Assembly (NCBI RefSeq): GCF_038024125.1
Contig: NZ_CP150662.1
Location: 575,501 to 639,500 of the forward strand
Origin: Polaribacter gangjinensis
Lineage (GTDB): Bacteria > Bacteroidota > Bacteroidia > Flavobacteriales > Flavobacteriaceae
Direction of reading: 5' to 3'
Length of the DNA stretch: 64,000 nt
In this document: positions 1 to 9,674 of the stretch, one piece after another
Position numbering within the stretch: position 1 is the stretch's first letter
Layout of the letters: every line of letters starts with the position of its first letter
Notes under the pieces: model-generated
What the model saw: the letters and a program-made list of their open reading frames with translations, nothing else
Databases searched by the model: none
What the model was told of the DNA's origin: nothing
Position numbers and translations under genes: made by a program

Positions 1-225
1 GTCATTTTTATTGTTTTAAAATTTATAAAATAACCATTCCTGTTCTACCTTTATCCTTCTAAATTCCGACAGTTATCGGAACAGAAATTCAGCGTGGGAA
101 AGAAATCATCCTCGAAGTTCAGCAAAAATAAGAAAAATGTTTAAATGTTTCTATTGTTTCATTGCTTCATTAATTCATTGCTACATTAATATATTGTTTA
201 ATTTTGCAATCCGTAAATTTAAATT
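1..225. other. Left-edge non-coding stretch with simple repeats
   Basis: No gene is supported here. A short palindrome (TTCCGA, 6-base spacer, TCGGAA) lies at about 64-81. Bases 148-205 are a degenerate run of TTCATTG/TACATTAA words just before the first gene. A minus-strand ATG at 5-3 could start a divergent gene beyond the window, but nothing of it can be read. Confidence 0.5.
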
Positions 226-1680
226 ATGCCAAGTAGAGAACGCAATCCCTTTGTAAAAAGAAATCAAATATTAGAATTATCCATTGAAGATTATGCTTTT
301 GGTGGCAAAGGAATTGCGCGCATCAGAAATGAAAAAGGAGATTTTGTGGTTTTTGTGCCCAATACGTTACCAGGACAATTGGTAAAAGCACAAATTAAAA
401 CTACAAGTAAAAAATATGCAGAAGCTTCATTGATTAATGTTTTACAACCTTCTGAAGACGAAATTGAAGTTCCGTATCAAGACATTCCTGGCGCTCCTTA
501 CATTCAGTTACCTATCGAAATCCAACACAAATACAAAAAAGAAAGTACACTTTCGTTGTTTCAACGTATTGGAAATGTGCCCAATATCGAAGATTTATTT
601 GATGAATTTATAGGTTCTCCAAACGATTTTCATTACCGTAATAAAATGGAATATGGATTTTCGGCTATTGGTTATGACAGAATCAATAAAACCGATGTTG
701 ATATTTTTACACTTGGCTTTAAAAGACGTGGTGTTTGGTGGATGGGAGACAACCTAGAAAAAGATTCAGGTTTGTTTGATAAACAGTTGGAAGACAACAT
801 TAAAAACATCCGAATTTATTGCGAAAAAACAGGATTACCACCTTGGCATGGGCCTAAAAGAGAAGGTTTTTTCAGATATTTTGTAGTAAGAAAATCATTC
901 AAAACCAATCAGTTATTATTCAATTTAGTAACAACTTCTAGTGGATTGGATCAATTTTCCATGTCAAAATTCATTGATTTCTTGTTGAGCATTTTTGGAG
1001 AACGCATGGCAGGTTTAATTCATACCATCAATGATGAAACTGGTGATAGAACTATTGCAACTACTGGAAGTGAAAAACTGGTTTACGGAAATGAAAAAAT
1101 TGTAGAAGAATTGTTGGGACTGCAATTTGAAATCAGCATGAAAAGCTTTTTTCAGACCAATCCAAAAGCCGCTGAAAAGTTATATAGCAAAGTGGTTGAT
1201 TATGTATTGGAAGATCAAACCAAAGTTGACAATACAGTTGTCATGGATTTGTTTTGTGGCACAGGAACTATTGGTCAAATTGTCGCAGCAAAAAGCAATA
1301 ATGCCAAAATTATTGGTGTAGATATCATTGCATCTGCCATTGAAGATGCTAAAAAAAATGCAAAAAGAAATAAAATTGAAGGTCTGCAATTTTTTGCGGC
1401 TGATGTGGGTAAATTTTTAACTGCACATCCTGAATATGCCAATAAAATCAAAACCATCATTTTAGATCCTGCTAGGGCTGGAATTATGCCAAAAACATTG
1501 CAAAAAATTATTGATTTAAATGCAGACAGAATGGTTTATGTTTCTTGCAATCCCGCAACACAAGCAAGAGATACTGCTTTGTTGAGAGATGCTGGTTATG
1601 CACTAAAAAAGATTAGTTTGGTTGATCAATTTCCGCACACCGCACATATTGAAACGGTAGCATTATTTGAAAAAAAGTAG
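226..1680 (+). CDS. Class I SAM-dependent RNA (uracil-C5) methyltransferase, RlmD/TrmA family
   Basis: This cytoplasmic enzyme probably methylates C5 of a uridine in rRNA or tRNA. An N-terminal TRAM-like RNA-binding domain (about residues 12-70) is followed by a central region and a Rossmann methyltransferase domain. The SAM-binding motif DLFCGTGTIG, the DPARAG motif and the catalytic-cysteine motif VSCNPATQARD near the C-terminus are all present, and 484 residues fits the family. The usual RlmD iron-sulfur cysteines (CxxCGGC-type block before the LQH segment) are absent: the equivalent stretch reads around APYIQLPIEIQHKY. It is therefore more likely a cluster-less paralogue than canonical RlmD, and the modified position cannot be assigned. 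ATG start at 226. Confidence 0.85.
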   Translation: MPSRERNPFVKRNQILELSIEDYAFGGKGIARIRNEKGDFVVFVPNTLPGQLVKAQIKTTSKKYAEASLINVLQPSEDEIEVPYQDIPGAPYIQLPIEIQHKYKKESTLSLFQRIGNVPNIEDLFDEFIGSPNDFHYRNKMEYGFSAIGYDRINKTDVDIFTLGFKRRGVWWMGDNLEKDSGLFDKQLEDNIKNIRIYCEKTGLPPWHGPKREGFFRYFVVRKSFKTNQLLFNLVTTSSGLDQFSMSKFIDFLLSIFGERMAGLIHTINDETGDRTIATTGSEKLVYGNEKIVEELLGLQFEISMKSFFQTNPKAAEKLYSKVVDYVLEDQTKVDNTVVMDLFCGTGTIGQIVAAKSNNAKIIGVDIIASAIEDAKKNAKRNKIEGLQFFAADVGKFLTAHPEYANKIKTIILDPARAGIMPKTLQKIIDLNADRMVYVSCNPATQARDTALLRDAGYALKKISLVDQFPHTAHIETVALFEKK

Positions 1681-1686
1681 TGCTTT

Positions 1687-2445
1687 TTAAAAGCTTTTTA
1701 AAGTAAAACCGAAAGACAAAAACTGATCTTCTTGTTTTTGATTTTCAATTACCAAGCTTTCGGAAGTATGCAAATAGCTAATTTTGAAATTTAAGTATTT
1801 CCAAATAGGCAATTCTGCACTGACATCTGCTTGCCAACGATAATTTTTATAATCTTGAAATGAAGGTTGAAAATAACTTTCATGATTCAAAATCAATTTC
1901 TTTTTAAATAGATAGTATTTTCCATTCAACCAAATCGTTCCACGCCAAGTGTTTATGGTCGAATTTCCATTATATTCAGGACGAGTAAAATTGGTTTTAT
2001 TAAAATTTGTTTGTTCGTATTCGCTTGATAAAGAAACTTTTAACCAATTCGTTTTATCGTTAAACACCTGAAAAGTGAGTCCTGCCCCAAAAAGATACCG
2101 TACATCAATTTCTCGTCTAAAATTGGTACTTACAAATCCCAAAAGCAATGGATATATTTTTTTATCCGTATTAAAGTATAAAAAGTTCAAACTCAAAATA
2201 TCTTCATCCGCTTTTACTTTTCCGAATTCTTGATACACATACGAATTGGTCGTTTTAAAAACGCTGTTTTTAAACGGAATCACACTTCCTTCTGCTTTGG
2301 CTCTAAAAATAACGGTTTGCACATTACCACCTTGCCAAAATCCTGTCAAAGACAATTGTCCTTTTATTTTAAGAGTGTCACTTTCATTGAGTTGCCCAAA
2401 AATAAAAATGGGAAATAAGAGGAAACATAACAAACACTTTTTCAT
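1687..2445 (-). CDS. Outer-membrane beta-barrel protein, DUF481-like
   Basis: About 252 residues with a clear signal peptide (MKKCLLCFLLFPIFIFGQ) and then alternating aromatic/polar strands typical of a small outer-membrane barrel, ending in a terminal phenylalanine (LKSF) as many outer-membrane proteins do. The pattern of paired strands resembles DUF481 (YdiY-like) proteins, but the assignment is by general appearance. An ATG two codons upstream (2451) is also possible; the chosen one gives the cleaner signal peptide. It converges with the RNA methyltransferase, with only six bases between the two stops. Function unknown. Confidence 0.65.
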   Translation of the reverse strand: MKKCLLCFLLFPIFIFGQLNESDTLKIKGQLSLTGFWQGGNVQTVIFRAKAEGSVIPFKNSVFKTTNSYVYQEFGKVKADEDILSLNFLYFNTDKKIYPLLLGFVSTNFRREIDVRYLFGAGLTFQVFNDKTNWLKVSLSSEYEQTNFNKTNFTRPEYNGNSTINTWRGTIWLNGKYYLFKKKLILNHESYFQPSFQDYKNYRWQADVSAELPIWKYLNFKISYLHTSESLVIENQKQEDQFLSFGFTLKSF

Positions 2446-2583
2446 AAACATTGTTTTAAAAATCCTATTTTCTTTTACTTTTCAAAGATATTTAATTTTA
2501 AAAAAGATATTCTAATTAGTTTCGTAAAGTTTTTTCATCAAAAGCGACTATCAAAATGAAAACTAATCAACTATTTTTTTTAG

Positions 2584-2591
2584 TATATTTG
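2584..2591 (+). promoter_or_regulatory. Bacteroidota -7 promoter element (TATATTTG)
   Basis: Exact match to the TAnnTTTG -7 box of Bacteroidota sigma-A promoters, 37 bases before the ATG of the S41 protease gene. No clear -33 TTG was found. Confidence 0.5.
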
Positions 2592-2628
2592 ATTGTTTTC
2601 ATAAACATCAAAAATCCATAAAATTATC

Positions 2629-4098
2629 ATGAAAAATTTCACTTCTTCTCTCCTATTCTCAGTTGTTATTTTTTTGGTTTCTTGTGAAAAAAATGACGGA
2701 ATTGGTTTAGACCCAACTACTGCAGATGAAATCAATCATTTTATATGGAAAGGCATGAATACCTATTATTTGTGGCAAGAAGATGTTCCTGTTTTAGCCG
2801 ATAATCGTTTTGGAAATTTAGGAGAATTGTATGCTTATTTCAGAGGATTTTCTTCTCCTGAATCGGTTTTTGAAAGTTTGCGTTTTCAACCTGAATTGAC
2901 AGATCGTTTTTCGGTAATTGTTGATGATTATGTGGCTTTAGAAAACTCTTTTCAAGGAATTACATTGAACAGTGGAATGGAATTTGGATTGGTAAGATAT
3001 GTCAATTCGAACACCAATATTTTTTGTTATGTGCGTTATGTGCTACCAAATTCGGATGCTGCAACCAAAGGCATTCAAAGAGGGATGATTTTTACAACTG
3101 TTAATGGAACTCAACTTACAGACACCAATTTTGGGAATTTATTGTTCAATGATTCACCCAATTATACCATAGGTTTTGCCAATTATAATAACGGAAATCC
3201 AACTTCAAATGGTATTTCAATTTCATTAAATAAAGCACAATTGCAAGAAAATCCTGTGGCTATTTCAAAAATAATTACTGAGGGAACTAAAAAAATTGGG
3301 TATTTATTATACAATCAATTTTCAAGTTCTTTTGACGGACAATTGAATGCTGCTTTTGCCAATTTTAAAACACAAAATATTGATGAATTGATTGTTGATT
3401 TGCGCTATAATGGTGGTGGATCTGTACAAACAGCTACCTATTTAGGTAGTATGATAACTGGCCAATTTAATGGGCAATTGTACTCAAAAGAAATTTGGAA
3501 TAGCAGAGTAATGAATGCGCTACCTGCAAGTCGTTTTGTAAATAATTTCACCAATCAAATCAGAAATGTGGATAGCAATGGGAATGTTACTCTCAATGAA
3601 AGCATCAATAGTTTAGGAATGACAAAAGTATATTTTATAGTTTCTAGCAGTACAGCTTCTGCATCAGAATTGGTGATCAATTCATTAAGTGCCTATATTG
3701 ATGTGTATTTAGTTGGTAGAAAAACTGTAGGAAAACAAGTAGGCTCCATCACTTTATATGATTCTGAAAATTTGCTAAGAAATGGCAAAAACTTAAACAA
3801 TAAGCATGCATATGCAATTCAACCTATTGTTTTGGAAATCAGTAATAAAGACAATCAAAATCATCCAGAAGGATTTACGCCAGGTACAAGTTTACCAGGA
3901 ATTGAATTGGCTGAAAATTTCGGGAATTTAGGTGTTTTAGGTGAACGCTCTGATCCATTGTTAGATAGAACAATTACCTATATTTTGACAGGAGCAAAAT
4001 CCTCTTTTGATTTAAAAATTCAACCTTTTCAGGATGAAATTTTCAATTCGAAATTGGCTTCGCCTACCAGTAATAATATGTATGTTGAATTAAAGTAG
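2629..4098 (+). CDS. S41 family C-terminal-processing peptidase, lipoprotein
   Basis: A 489-residue exported serine protease of the tail-specific (CtpA-like) family. The N-terminus is a lipoprotein signal ending in VSCE, so it is probably membrane anchored. A helical N-terminal domain is followed by a PDZ-like segment (about residues 105-200) and the S41 catalytic core. The core holds the serine in SSSTASASELV and the lysine in GRKTVGKQVGS, the expected Ser-Lys dyad. The Bacteroidota-type layout with an N-terminal DEINHFIWKGMNTYYLW segment is common in this clade. Substrates are unknown; members usually trim periplasmic proteins. It has its own promoter and stands alone. Confidence 0.88.
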   Translation: MKNFTSSLLFSVVIFLVSCEKNDGIGLDPTTADEINHFIWKGMNTYYLWQEDVPVLADNRFGNLGELYAYFRGFSSPESVFESLRFQPELTDRFSVIVDDYVALENSFQGITLNSGMEFGLVRYVNSNTNIFCYVRYVLPNSDAATKGIQRGMIFTTVNGTQLTDTNFGNLLFNDSPNYTIGFANYNNGNPTSNGISISLNKAQLQENPVAISKIITEGTKKIGYLLYNQFSSSFDGQLNAAFANFKTQNIDELIVDLRYNGGGSVQTATYLGSMITGQFNGQLYSKEIWNSRVMNALPASRFVNNFTNQIRNVDSNGNVTLNESINSLGMTKVYFIVSSSTASASELVINSLSAYIDVYLVGRKTVGKQVGSITLYDSENLLRNGKNLNNKHAYAIQPIVLEISNKDNQNHPEGFTPGTSLPGIELAENFGNLGVLGERSDPLLDRTITYILTGAKSSFDLKIQPFQDEIFNSKLASPTSNNMYVELK

Positions 4099-4103
4099 CT
4101 AGT

Positions 4104-4130
4104 CAGTAGACAGTAGATAGTAGACAGTAT
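4104..4130. repeat. 7-bp tandem repeat (CAGTAGA, 3-4 copies)
   Basis: Directly after the S41 gene, CAGTAGA occurs twice perfectly, then as TAGTAGA, then as a partial CAGTAT. It is a short microsatellite in a convergent intergenic space. Confidence 0.7.
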
Positions 4131-4202
4131 CAAATAAGGATATTTTAAGAATTAAAACATCAAAAATTCTAAAACAATAGAAACTTTCAAACGCTTAAAG
4201 CC

Positions 4203-5144
4203 TTATCGTTGTTGCAATTCTTCCTTAGGTAAAACATCAGGTCTAAATTCGCTCATCAATTCTTCGCGTTTTGATTTTGCATAATCATATCCAGATTCCC
4301 ACCATTTACTCATCAATTTTTGATCAAAAATCAACGAATTTGTAGTTAAAATGGTAGGTGTATAATACAAATTGAGTTTTACGTCTTTGCTATTTGCAGC
4401 TAATTTTCCAATAGTGATATTGTGTTTTTCAACATGAGCTAACATAAATTCGAATACATCAAACAACAATGAAAACGGATTTTTTGACGGAATTCTATTA
4501 ATCTGACTTACTTCTGTCTCTAAAATAATAGCATCTATTTCTGTTGCTCCATTTAAAATTGCCTGTCTTATTGGCACTAAAGCGCCAAAACCTCCATCAG
4601 CATATTGCTGTCTGTTTTTTTCTAACAAACTCATAAAAGGAACATAATTGCAAGAGCCCCAAATCCAATCGCAAAAATCTTCGTACGTACAATCATTGCT
4701 CGATTTGTATTCTATTTGATTGGCTGTCAGGTTAGAAACGGTTACAATTACTTCTTTTTGATTGTTTTTTATACTTTCAAACATTTCTCTAGTGACATTC
4801 TCTTTAATCAGTTTTCGTAAATTTTTGCTTTCACCAAATGTTTTTCGTCCGTTTAAAAAATTCCAAAGTGTATTTAAATGATTGATGGTAACCACATTTT
4901 CACCTCCTACTTTTTTAATCACAAAAGGATTGTTGCTAAAAATGGATTCTTGGCGCACATTGGTATATAAAAATTTCAATTCATCTAACATCCCTAAAGC
5001 CAAATGCGAAACCATCAAGCTACCTGTTGATGTTCCTAAAAAAAGATCGTAATGACGATGTTCTTTGGTCATTAAATATTGTGCAACGCCACCAGCAAAT
5101 GCGCCTTTACTTCCTCCACCAGAAATTACCAATGCTTTTTTCAT
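4203..5144 (-). CDS. Patatin-like phospholipase family protein
   Basis: A 313-residue lipid acyl hydrolase with a Ser-Asp dyad. The oxyanion-hole motif GGGSKGAFAGG lies at the N-terminus, the nucleophile elbow is GTSTG, and the aspartate motif is DGGFGALVP. No signal peptide is seen, so it is probably cytoplasmic or acts at the inner leaflet. The length fits small bacterial patatins without the C-terminal barrel of the PlpD type. The reading frame extends three codons upstream to a TTG, but the ATG at 5144 is directly before the conserved KKALVISGGG segment and is preferred. It is divergent from the next gene, with 47 bases between starts. Confidence 0.85.
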   Translation of the reverse strand: MKKALVISGGGSKGAFAGGVAQYLMTKEHRHYDLFLGTSTGSLMVSHLALGMLDELKFLYTNVRQESIFSNNPFVIKKVGGENVVTINHLNTLWNFLNGRKTFGESKNLRKLIKENVTREMFESIKNNQKEVIVTVSNLTANQIEYKSSNDCTYEDFCDWIWGSCNYVPFMSLLEKNRQQYADGGFGALVPIRQAILNGATEIDAIILETEVSQINRIPSKNPFSLLFDVFEFMLAHVEKHNITIGKLAANSKDVKLNLYYTPTILTTNSLIFDQKLMSKWWESGYDYAKSKREELMSEFRPDVLPKEELQQR

Positions 5145-5191
5145 GAACAACAAATGATTTTAAGTATTTTAGTCCTATAAAATTATCAAAA

Positions 5192-6235
5192 ATGAAATCA
5201 ATATTCCTATTTATTTTCACTTTCCTTTTACTAACTGCTTGTCAGCAAAATTATATTCCAAGAAATTCGATAACTATAAAAATTGATGAATTTAAACAAG
5301 ACAGCACAAGTATCAGAGCAATTATCGCAATTAATTCGAATACAGTGCATTATGCAGGATCAAATGGTGATATTGGTTTTACGAAAGATGCCGGAAAAAC
5401 ATGGACTGTAAAAAAAATAGTATTTCAAGATTCTATTAAACCACATTTTAGAAGTTTAGCTACCAATGGAAACTCGATTTTTGCACTTTCAATTGCAAAT
5501 CCTGCATTGTTGTATAAAATTAAAAATGATGAAAGTAAATTGGTATATCAAGAAAATCACGAACGTGTTTTTTATGATGCTTTGCAATTTTTTGAAGACG
5601 GAATTCACGGAATTGCTGTTGGTGATCCAACAGAAAATTGCGCTTCTATTATTATTACAAGTGATGGTGGACAAACTTGGCAAAAGATTTCTTGTGATAA
5701 ATTGCCATTTTTTGATAAGGAAGAAGCATTTTTTGCAGCAAGCAATACCAATATCAAAACTTTAGGAAAAAAAGTTTGGATTGGTTCTGGAGGAAAAAAA
5801 GCACGGATTTTATTTTCCGATAATTATGGTGAAACTTGGCAGATTTTTAACACGCCAATTATACAAGGAAATGGACCTCAAGGAATTTATTCTATTGACT
5901 TTTTTGATGAAAAAACTGGGATTGCAATAGGTGGAAATTACGCAAAACCAACTGAGAATTATGCCAATATTGCCACAACATCTGATGGAGGAAAAACGTG
6001 GAAGGTGGTTGCTAATGGAAAAAATGCAGGCTATAAAAGTTGTGTACAATACATTCCTGATACTCAAGGAAAAGAATTGTTAGCAGTTGGAATTACTGGA
6101 ATTTCTTTTTCAAATGATGGAGGAAATTCTTGGAAAAAAATTAGTGATGAACAATATTATAGCATCCAATTTATAGATAAAAACACAGCTTGGTTGTCTG
6201 GAGCCCAAAAAATTGGTAAATTGAGCATTCATTAA
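5192..6235 (+). CDS. Ycf48/BNR-like beta-propeller lipoprotein
   Basis: A 347-residue lipoprotein (signal ending LLTACQQ) with repeated propeller blades of the type TSDGGQTW, FSDNYGETW, TTSDGGKTW and FSNDGGNSW, which are Asp-box/BNR motifs. It resembles the 'photosystem II assembly factor-like' or oxidoreductase-labelled propellers of Flavobacteriaceae. These names do not give a proven function here, and photosynthesis is not implied. It is followed 22 bases later by pepT on the same strand and may be cotranscribed with it. Confidence 0.8.
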   Translation: MKSIFLFIFTFLLLTACQQNYIPRNSITIKIDEFKQDSTSIRAIIAINSNTVHYAGSNGDIGFTKDAGKTWTVKKIVFQDSIKPHFRSLATNGNSIFALSIANPALLYKIKNDESKLVYQENHERVFYDALQFFEDGIHGIAVGDPTENCASIIITSDGGQTWQKISCDKLPFFDKEEAFFAASNTNIKTLGKKVWIGSGGKKARILFSDNYGETWQIFNTPIIQGNGPQGIYSIDFFDEKTGIAIGGNYAKPTENYANIATTSDGGKTWKVVANGKNAGYKSCVQYIPDTQGKELLAVGITGISFSNDGGNSWKKISDEQYYSIQFIDKNTAWLSGAQKIGKLSIH

Positions 6236-6257
6236 TCTCTACTTAGATTTTTAAAAA

Positions 6258-7499
6258 ATGATTGATAAACAACATCTTATTAACCGATTTTTATCTTATG
6301 TGGTCATAGACACCACTTCAGATCCTGAAAATTCAGCATTTCCTAGTACTGAAAAGCAATGGGTTTTGGCAAAAATGCTCGAAAAAGAACTTATTAAAAT
6401 CGGAATGCAAGAAGTGGAATTGGATGAAAACTGCTATCTCATGGCAACTTTGCCTAGCAATATTTCAGAAAATGTTCCAATAATTGGTTTTATTTCTCAT
6501 ATAGATACGAGTCCTGATTTTTCTGGAACAAACGTGAATCCACAAATTATTGAGAATTATCAGGGAAATGACATCATTATCAATGAAGCTGAAAACATCA
6601 TTTTATCTCCTAATTATTTCGAAGATTTACAAGAATATATTGGACAAACAATCATCACAACTGATGGTACTACCTTATTAGGTGCAGATGATAAAGCAGG
6701 TATTACAGAGATTGTAACAGCCATGGAATATTTGATGCAACATCCTGAAATCAAACACGGAAAAATCAGAATTTGTTTTACTCCTGATGAAGAAGTTGGT
6801 AAAGGAGCTCATTTATTTGATGTTGAAAAATTCGGAGCAGATTGGGCGTATACTATGGATGGAAGTCAAATTGGGGAATTGGAATATGAAAATTTCAACG
6901 CAGCTAGTGCAGTTGTAACCATCAAAGGAAAAATGGTGCATCCTGGCTATGCAAAAGGGAAAATGATCAATTCTTTATTGTTAGCTACCGATTTTATAAA
7001 TGCATTACCAACACTTGAAATTCCCGGAAAAACAGAGGGTTATGAAGGTTTTTTTCATTTGCATGATGTAACTGGTTCAGTTGAAGAAACGAAATTAGAA
7101 TTTATCATTAGAGATCACGATTTTGATCAATTTGAAGAACGAAAATATTTGTTGCAAAAAATTGCTTTTGATATGAATGAACAATTTCAAAATACGGTGG
7201 TTTTGGTCGATATCAAAAATCAGTATTTCAATATGAAAAAGATGATTACTCCAGTAATGCACATTGTTGATATTGCTGAAGAAGTAATGATTGACCTTGG
7301 AATTCAGCCAATTATCAAGCCAATTAGAGGAGGAACAGATGGTTCACAATTGTCTTTTAAAGGATTGCCTTGCCCCAATATTTTTGCAGGAGGTCATAAT
7401 TTTCATGGTCGCTATGAATATGTGCCTGTAGAATCGATGATCAAAGCAACAGAAGTTATCATTGGAATTGCCCAAAAAGTAGCTGAAAAATATGGATAA
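6258..7499 (+). CDS. pepT: Peptidase T (tripeptide aminopeptidase)
   Basis: A cytoplasmic M20-family dizinc aminopeptidase that removes the N-terminal residue from tripeptides. Its 413 residues match PepT. Metal and catalytic motifs are visible: SHIDTSPDFSG (His ligand with catalytic Asp), GADDKAGI (bridging Asp), TPDEEVGKGA (catalytic Glu and ligand), MDGSQIGELE and the C-terminal FAGGHNFHGRYE (last His ligand). The ATG at 6258 follows an A-rich stretch. Confidence 0.95.
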   Translation: MIDKQHLINRFLSYVVIDTTSDPENSAFPSTEKQWVLAKMLEKELIKIGMQEVELDENCYLMATLPSNISENVPIIGFISHIDTSPDFSGTNVNPQIIENYQGNDIIINEAENIILSPNYFEDLQEYIGQTIITTDGTTLLGADDKAGITEIVTAMEYLMQHPEIKHGKIRICFTPDEEVGKGAHLFDVEKFGADWAYTMDGSQIGELEYENFNAASAVVTIKGKMVHPGYAKGKMINSLLLATDFINALPTLEIPGKTEGYEGFFHLHDVTGSVEETKLEFIIRDHDFDQFEERKYLLQKIAFDMNEQFQNTVVLVDIKNQYFNMKKMITPVMHIVDIAEEVMIDLGIQPIIKPIRGGTDGSQLSFKGLPCPNIFAGGHNFHGRYEYVPVESMIKATEVIIGIAQKVAEKYG

Positions 7500-7528
7500 A
7501 AAAATCTCCAGAAAGAACTTCTGGAGAT
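7498..7528 (-). terminator. Hairpin terminator, minus direction
   Basis: A perfect 10-bp stem (ATCTCCAGAA / TTCTGGAGAT) with a 5-base loop. Read on the minus strand it is followed by a run of T, so it should end transcription from the acyltransferase gene. In the plus direction no T-run follows. Confidence 0.6.
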
Positions 7529-7645
7529 GGAAAAGTAGTAACTACTTAAAGTTTATACTATATATCTAAAATAGACCCCCTAATTTCTATTTTAAAAAGT
7601 AAAACTCTGCAATTTTAGTGAATATTTATCTAAAAAAAAAATATG

Positions 7646-8185
7646 TCATGAAAGTTCAGGGTTTTTCCCCTTTACATCTCGGTAAAAACCCTTAAAAACT
7701 TCAAAATCTTTTTCCATATTATCAGTGGTATAGTAAGGTTCAGAAATTTTTATACGCTTATTTTCAAAATCTAACGTTGCCATAACAATAGGTACTTTTG
7801 CTCCTTTTGCAATGTAATAAAAACCTGTTTTCCATTCTGTTACTTTTTTTCTAGTTCCTTCTGGAGACAATCCCAATCTGAATTCTTCTTTTGAATTAAA
7901 AATATCAACAATGGCATCAACCAATTTATTATTTTTTGAGCGATCAACAGGAGTGCCTCCTAATGCTCTAAAAATAAATCCAAAAGGTCCTTTAAAAAGA
8001 GAATCTTTACCAATATAATTTATCATAATTCCCGAGCTCATCCTAGCTAAAATTGCAATAGGAAAGTCAACCCAGCTTGTGTGAGGTGCAGCAATTACAA
8101 CATATTTTTTTAAATGAGTTGGAAAATTGGTATCCATTTTCCAACCTAAAATGTTAAAAAAGATAAAACCTGCAAATCGTTTCAT
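7646..8185 (-). CDS. 1-acyl-sn-glycerol-3-phosphate acyltransferase-like (PlsC family)
   Basis: A 179-residue acyltransferase of the LPLAT superfamily. The catalytic HX4D motif is HTSWVDF and the second conserved motif is SPEGTRKK. An N-terminal hydrophobic segment (FAGFIFFNILGW) suggests membrane association. It is shorter than typical PlsC, and such small members in Bacteroidota are often annotated as glycerol or lyso-lipid acyltransferases of unproven substrate. The open frame runs upstream to 8239, overlapping the divergent rmuC start; the ATG at 8185 (MKRFAGF) avoids the overlap and fits the family start. Confidence 0.82.
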   Translation of the reverse strand: MKRFAGFIFFNILGWKMDTNFPTHLKKYVVIAAPHTSWVDFPIAILARMSSGIMINYIGKDSLFKGPFGFIFRALGGTPVDRSKNNKLVDAIVDIFNSKEEFRLGLSPEGTRKKVTEWKTGFYYIAKGAKVPIVMATLDFENKRIKISEPYYTTDNMEKDFEVFKGFYRDVKGKNPELS

Positions 8186-8226
8186 GATGTCTGATAAAAG
8201 TGATAAATTTATGAACTTAAATTGAC

Positions 8227-9570
8227 ATGATGAACGCATTTTTTACTTATACTCTTACAGCCCTGATTTTTGGTGTAATAGGTTTTTTTATCGGAAAATT
8301 AATAGGAAAACTTCATTTCGAAACTTCTAAAACGTTACTAGAAAAAGAGAAATCCTCTTTAGAAGAACGCATCATTTCAGAACAAAAAAATGCAAATGCA
8401 AAAGAGCAAGAGAAAAACGTTTTGGCAGATGCGTATAAAAAATTACAAGAAGAAAAGGAATTTTTACTGACTGTAAAAACTCGTCAGGAATCAGATTTGG
8501 ATAATTTACAAACTAAACTCAATGAGCAAAAAGTTGAAATAGAAAAGCTTCAGGAAAAATTCACCAAAGAATTTGAAAACTTAGCCAACAAAATATTGGA
8601 TGAAAAATCCAGCAAATTCACACTTCAAAATAAAGAAAACTTAGAAACTATTTTACATCCTTTGCAAGAAAAAATCAAAGGCTTTGAAGATAAAGTAGAA
8701 AAAACACACAAAGAAAGTATTGATTATCATGCAGCTTTGCGTCAACAAATCGTAGGTTTGAAAGAATTGAATCAGCAAATGAGTAAAGAAACATTGAATT
8801 TGACAAAAGCCCTAAAAGGCGATAGTAAAGTTCAAGGTGATTGGGGTGAAACTCAATTGGAAATTTTGTTAGAAAAAGCAAACCTTACCAAAGACATTCA
8901 CTTTACCACACAAGGAGGATATAGAGATGAAGATGGGAAATTAAAAAAGCCCGATTTTATCATCAATTTGCCCAATGAACGACATTTAATTATAGACTCT
9001 AAAGTGTCATTAACAGCTTACGAAAGGTATTATAGTGCTGAAAACGAAGAGGATAAATCACTATATTTAAAAAATCATGTAGAAAGTATTCGCAAACATT
9101 TTAAAGATTTGAGCGAAAAGAAATACGAAAAATTATATGACATCAATTCACCAGATTATGTGTTGATGTTTGTTCCGATTGAACCTGCTTATTTATTGGC
9201 TTTAAGTAAAAGTGATAGTTTGTATTTAGAGGCATTAGATAAAAATATTGTCTTGGTTTCAACTTCTACTTTATTAGCTACTTTGAGTACGATTTCTTCT
9301 ATGTGGAGACAAGAAAACCAAAAACGAAATGTCATTGAAATTGCCAGACAAGCTGGTGCTTTGTATGATCAATTTGTAAACTTAACCGAAGATTTGATTA
9401 AAGTTGGTAATCAATTAAAAACAGTTCAAGGAACTTACGATGTTTCTATGAAAAAACTTACAGGAAGAGGTAACTTAATTAGTAAAGTGGAGAATATCAA
9501 ACAATTAGGCGCAACTGCTTCAAAAAGTTTGCCTCAAAATTTATTAGACAGAGCTTTAGAAAATCAATAA
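8227..9570 (+). CDS. rmuC: DNA recombination protein RmuC
   Basis: A 447-residue protein with an N-terminal membrane anchor (about residues 8-26), a long coiled coil rich in E, K and Q (about residues 30-190), and the conserved RmuC nuclease-like domain. The domain includes VQGDWGETQLE, KPDFIINLPN, IIDSKVSLTAY and VLMFVPIEPAY. In Escherichia coli RmuC limits inversions at short inverted repeats. Two consecutive ATGs (8227 and 8230) can serve as start. It ends in a bidirectional terminator shared with glyA. Confidence 0.92.
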   Translation: MMNAFFTYTLTALIFGVIGFFIGKLIGKLHFETSKTLLEKEKSSLEERIISEQKNANAKEQEKNVLADAYKKLQEEKEFLLTVKTRQESDLDNLQTKLNEQKVEIEKLQEKFTKEFENLANKILDEKSSKFTLQNKENLETILHPLQEKIKGFEDKVEKTHKESIDYHAALRQQIVGLKELNQQMSKETLNLTKALKGDSKVQGDWGETQLEILLEKANLTKDIHFTTQGGYRDEDGKLKKPDFIINLPNERHLIIDSKVSLTAYERYYSAENEEDKSLYLKNHVESIRKHFKDLSEKKYEKLYDINSPDYVLMFVPIEPAYLLALSKSDSLYLEALDKNIVLVSTSTLLATLSTISSMWRQENQKRNVIEIARQAGALYDQFVNLTEDLIKVGNQLKTVQGTYDVSMKKLTGRGNLISKVENIKQLGATASKSLPQNLLDRALENQ

Positions 9571-9625
9571 TAAAAAATTAAAATCCTGCTAGGTTTTCAA
9601 TACCTTTTTGGATTCTTTTCGTATA

Positions 9626-9657
9626 AAAAAAGGCATCAAAAATTTGATGCCTTTTTA
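9626..9657. terminator. Bidirectional terminator between rmuC and glyA
   Basis: Stem GGCATCAAA / TTTGATGCC with a two-base loop, flanked by A-run and T-run, placed between two convergent genes. Confidence 0.85.
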
Positions 9658-9674
9658 ATTTTATGTTGTAAAAA

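Noticed and set aside
1..5. Partial divergent gene at the left edge
   Set aside because: Only two codons' worth of sequence; it cannot be supported.
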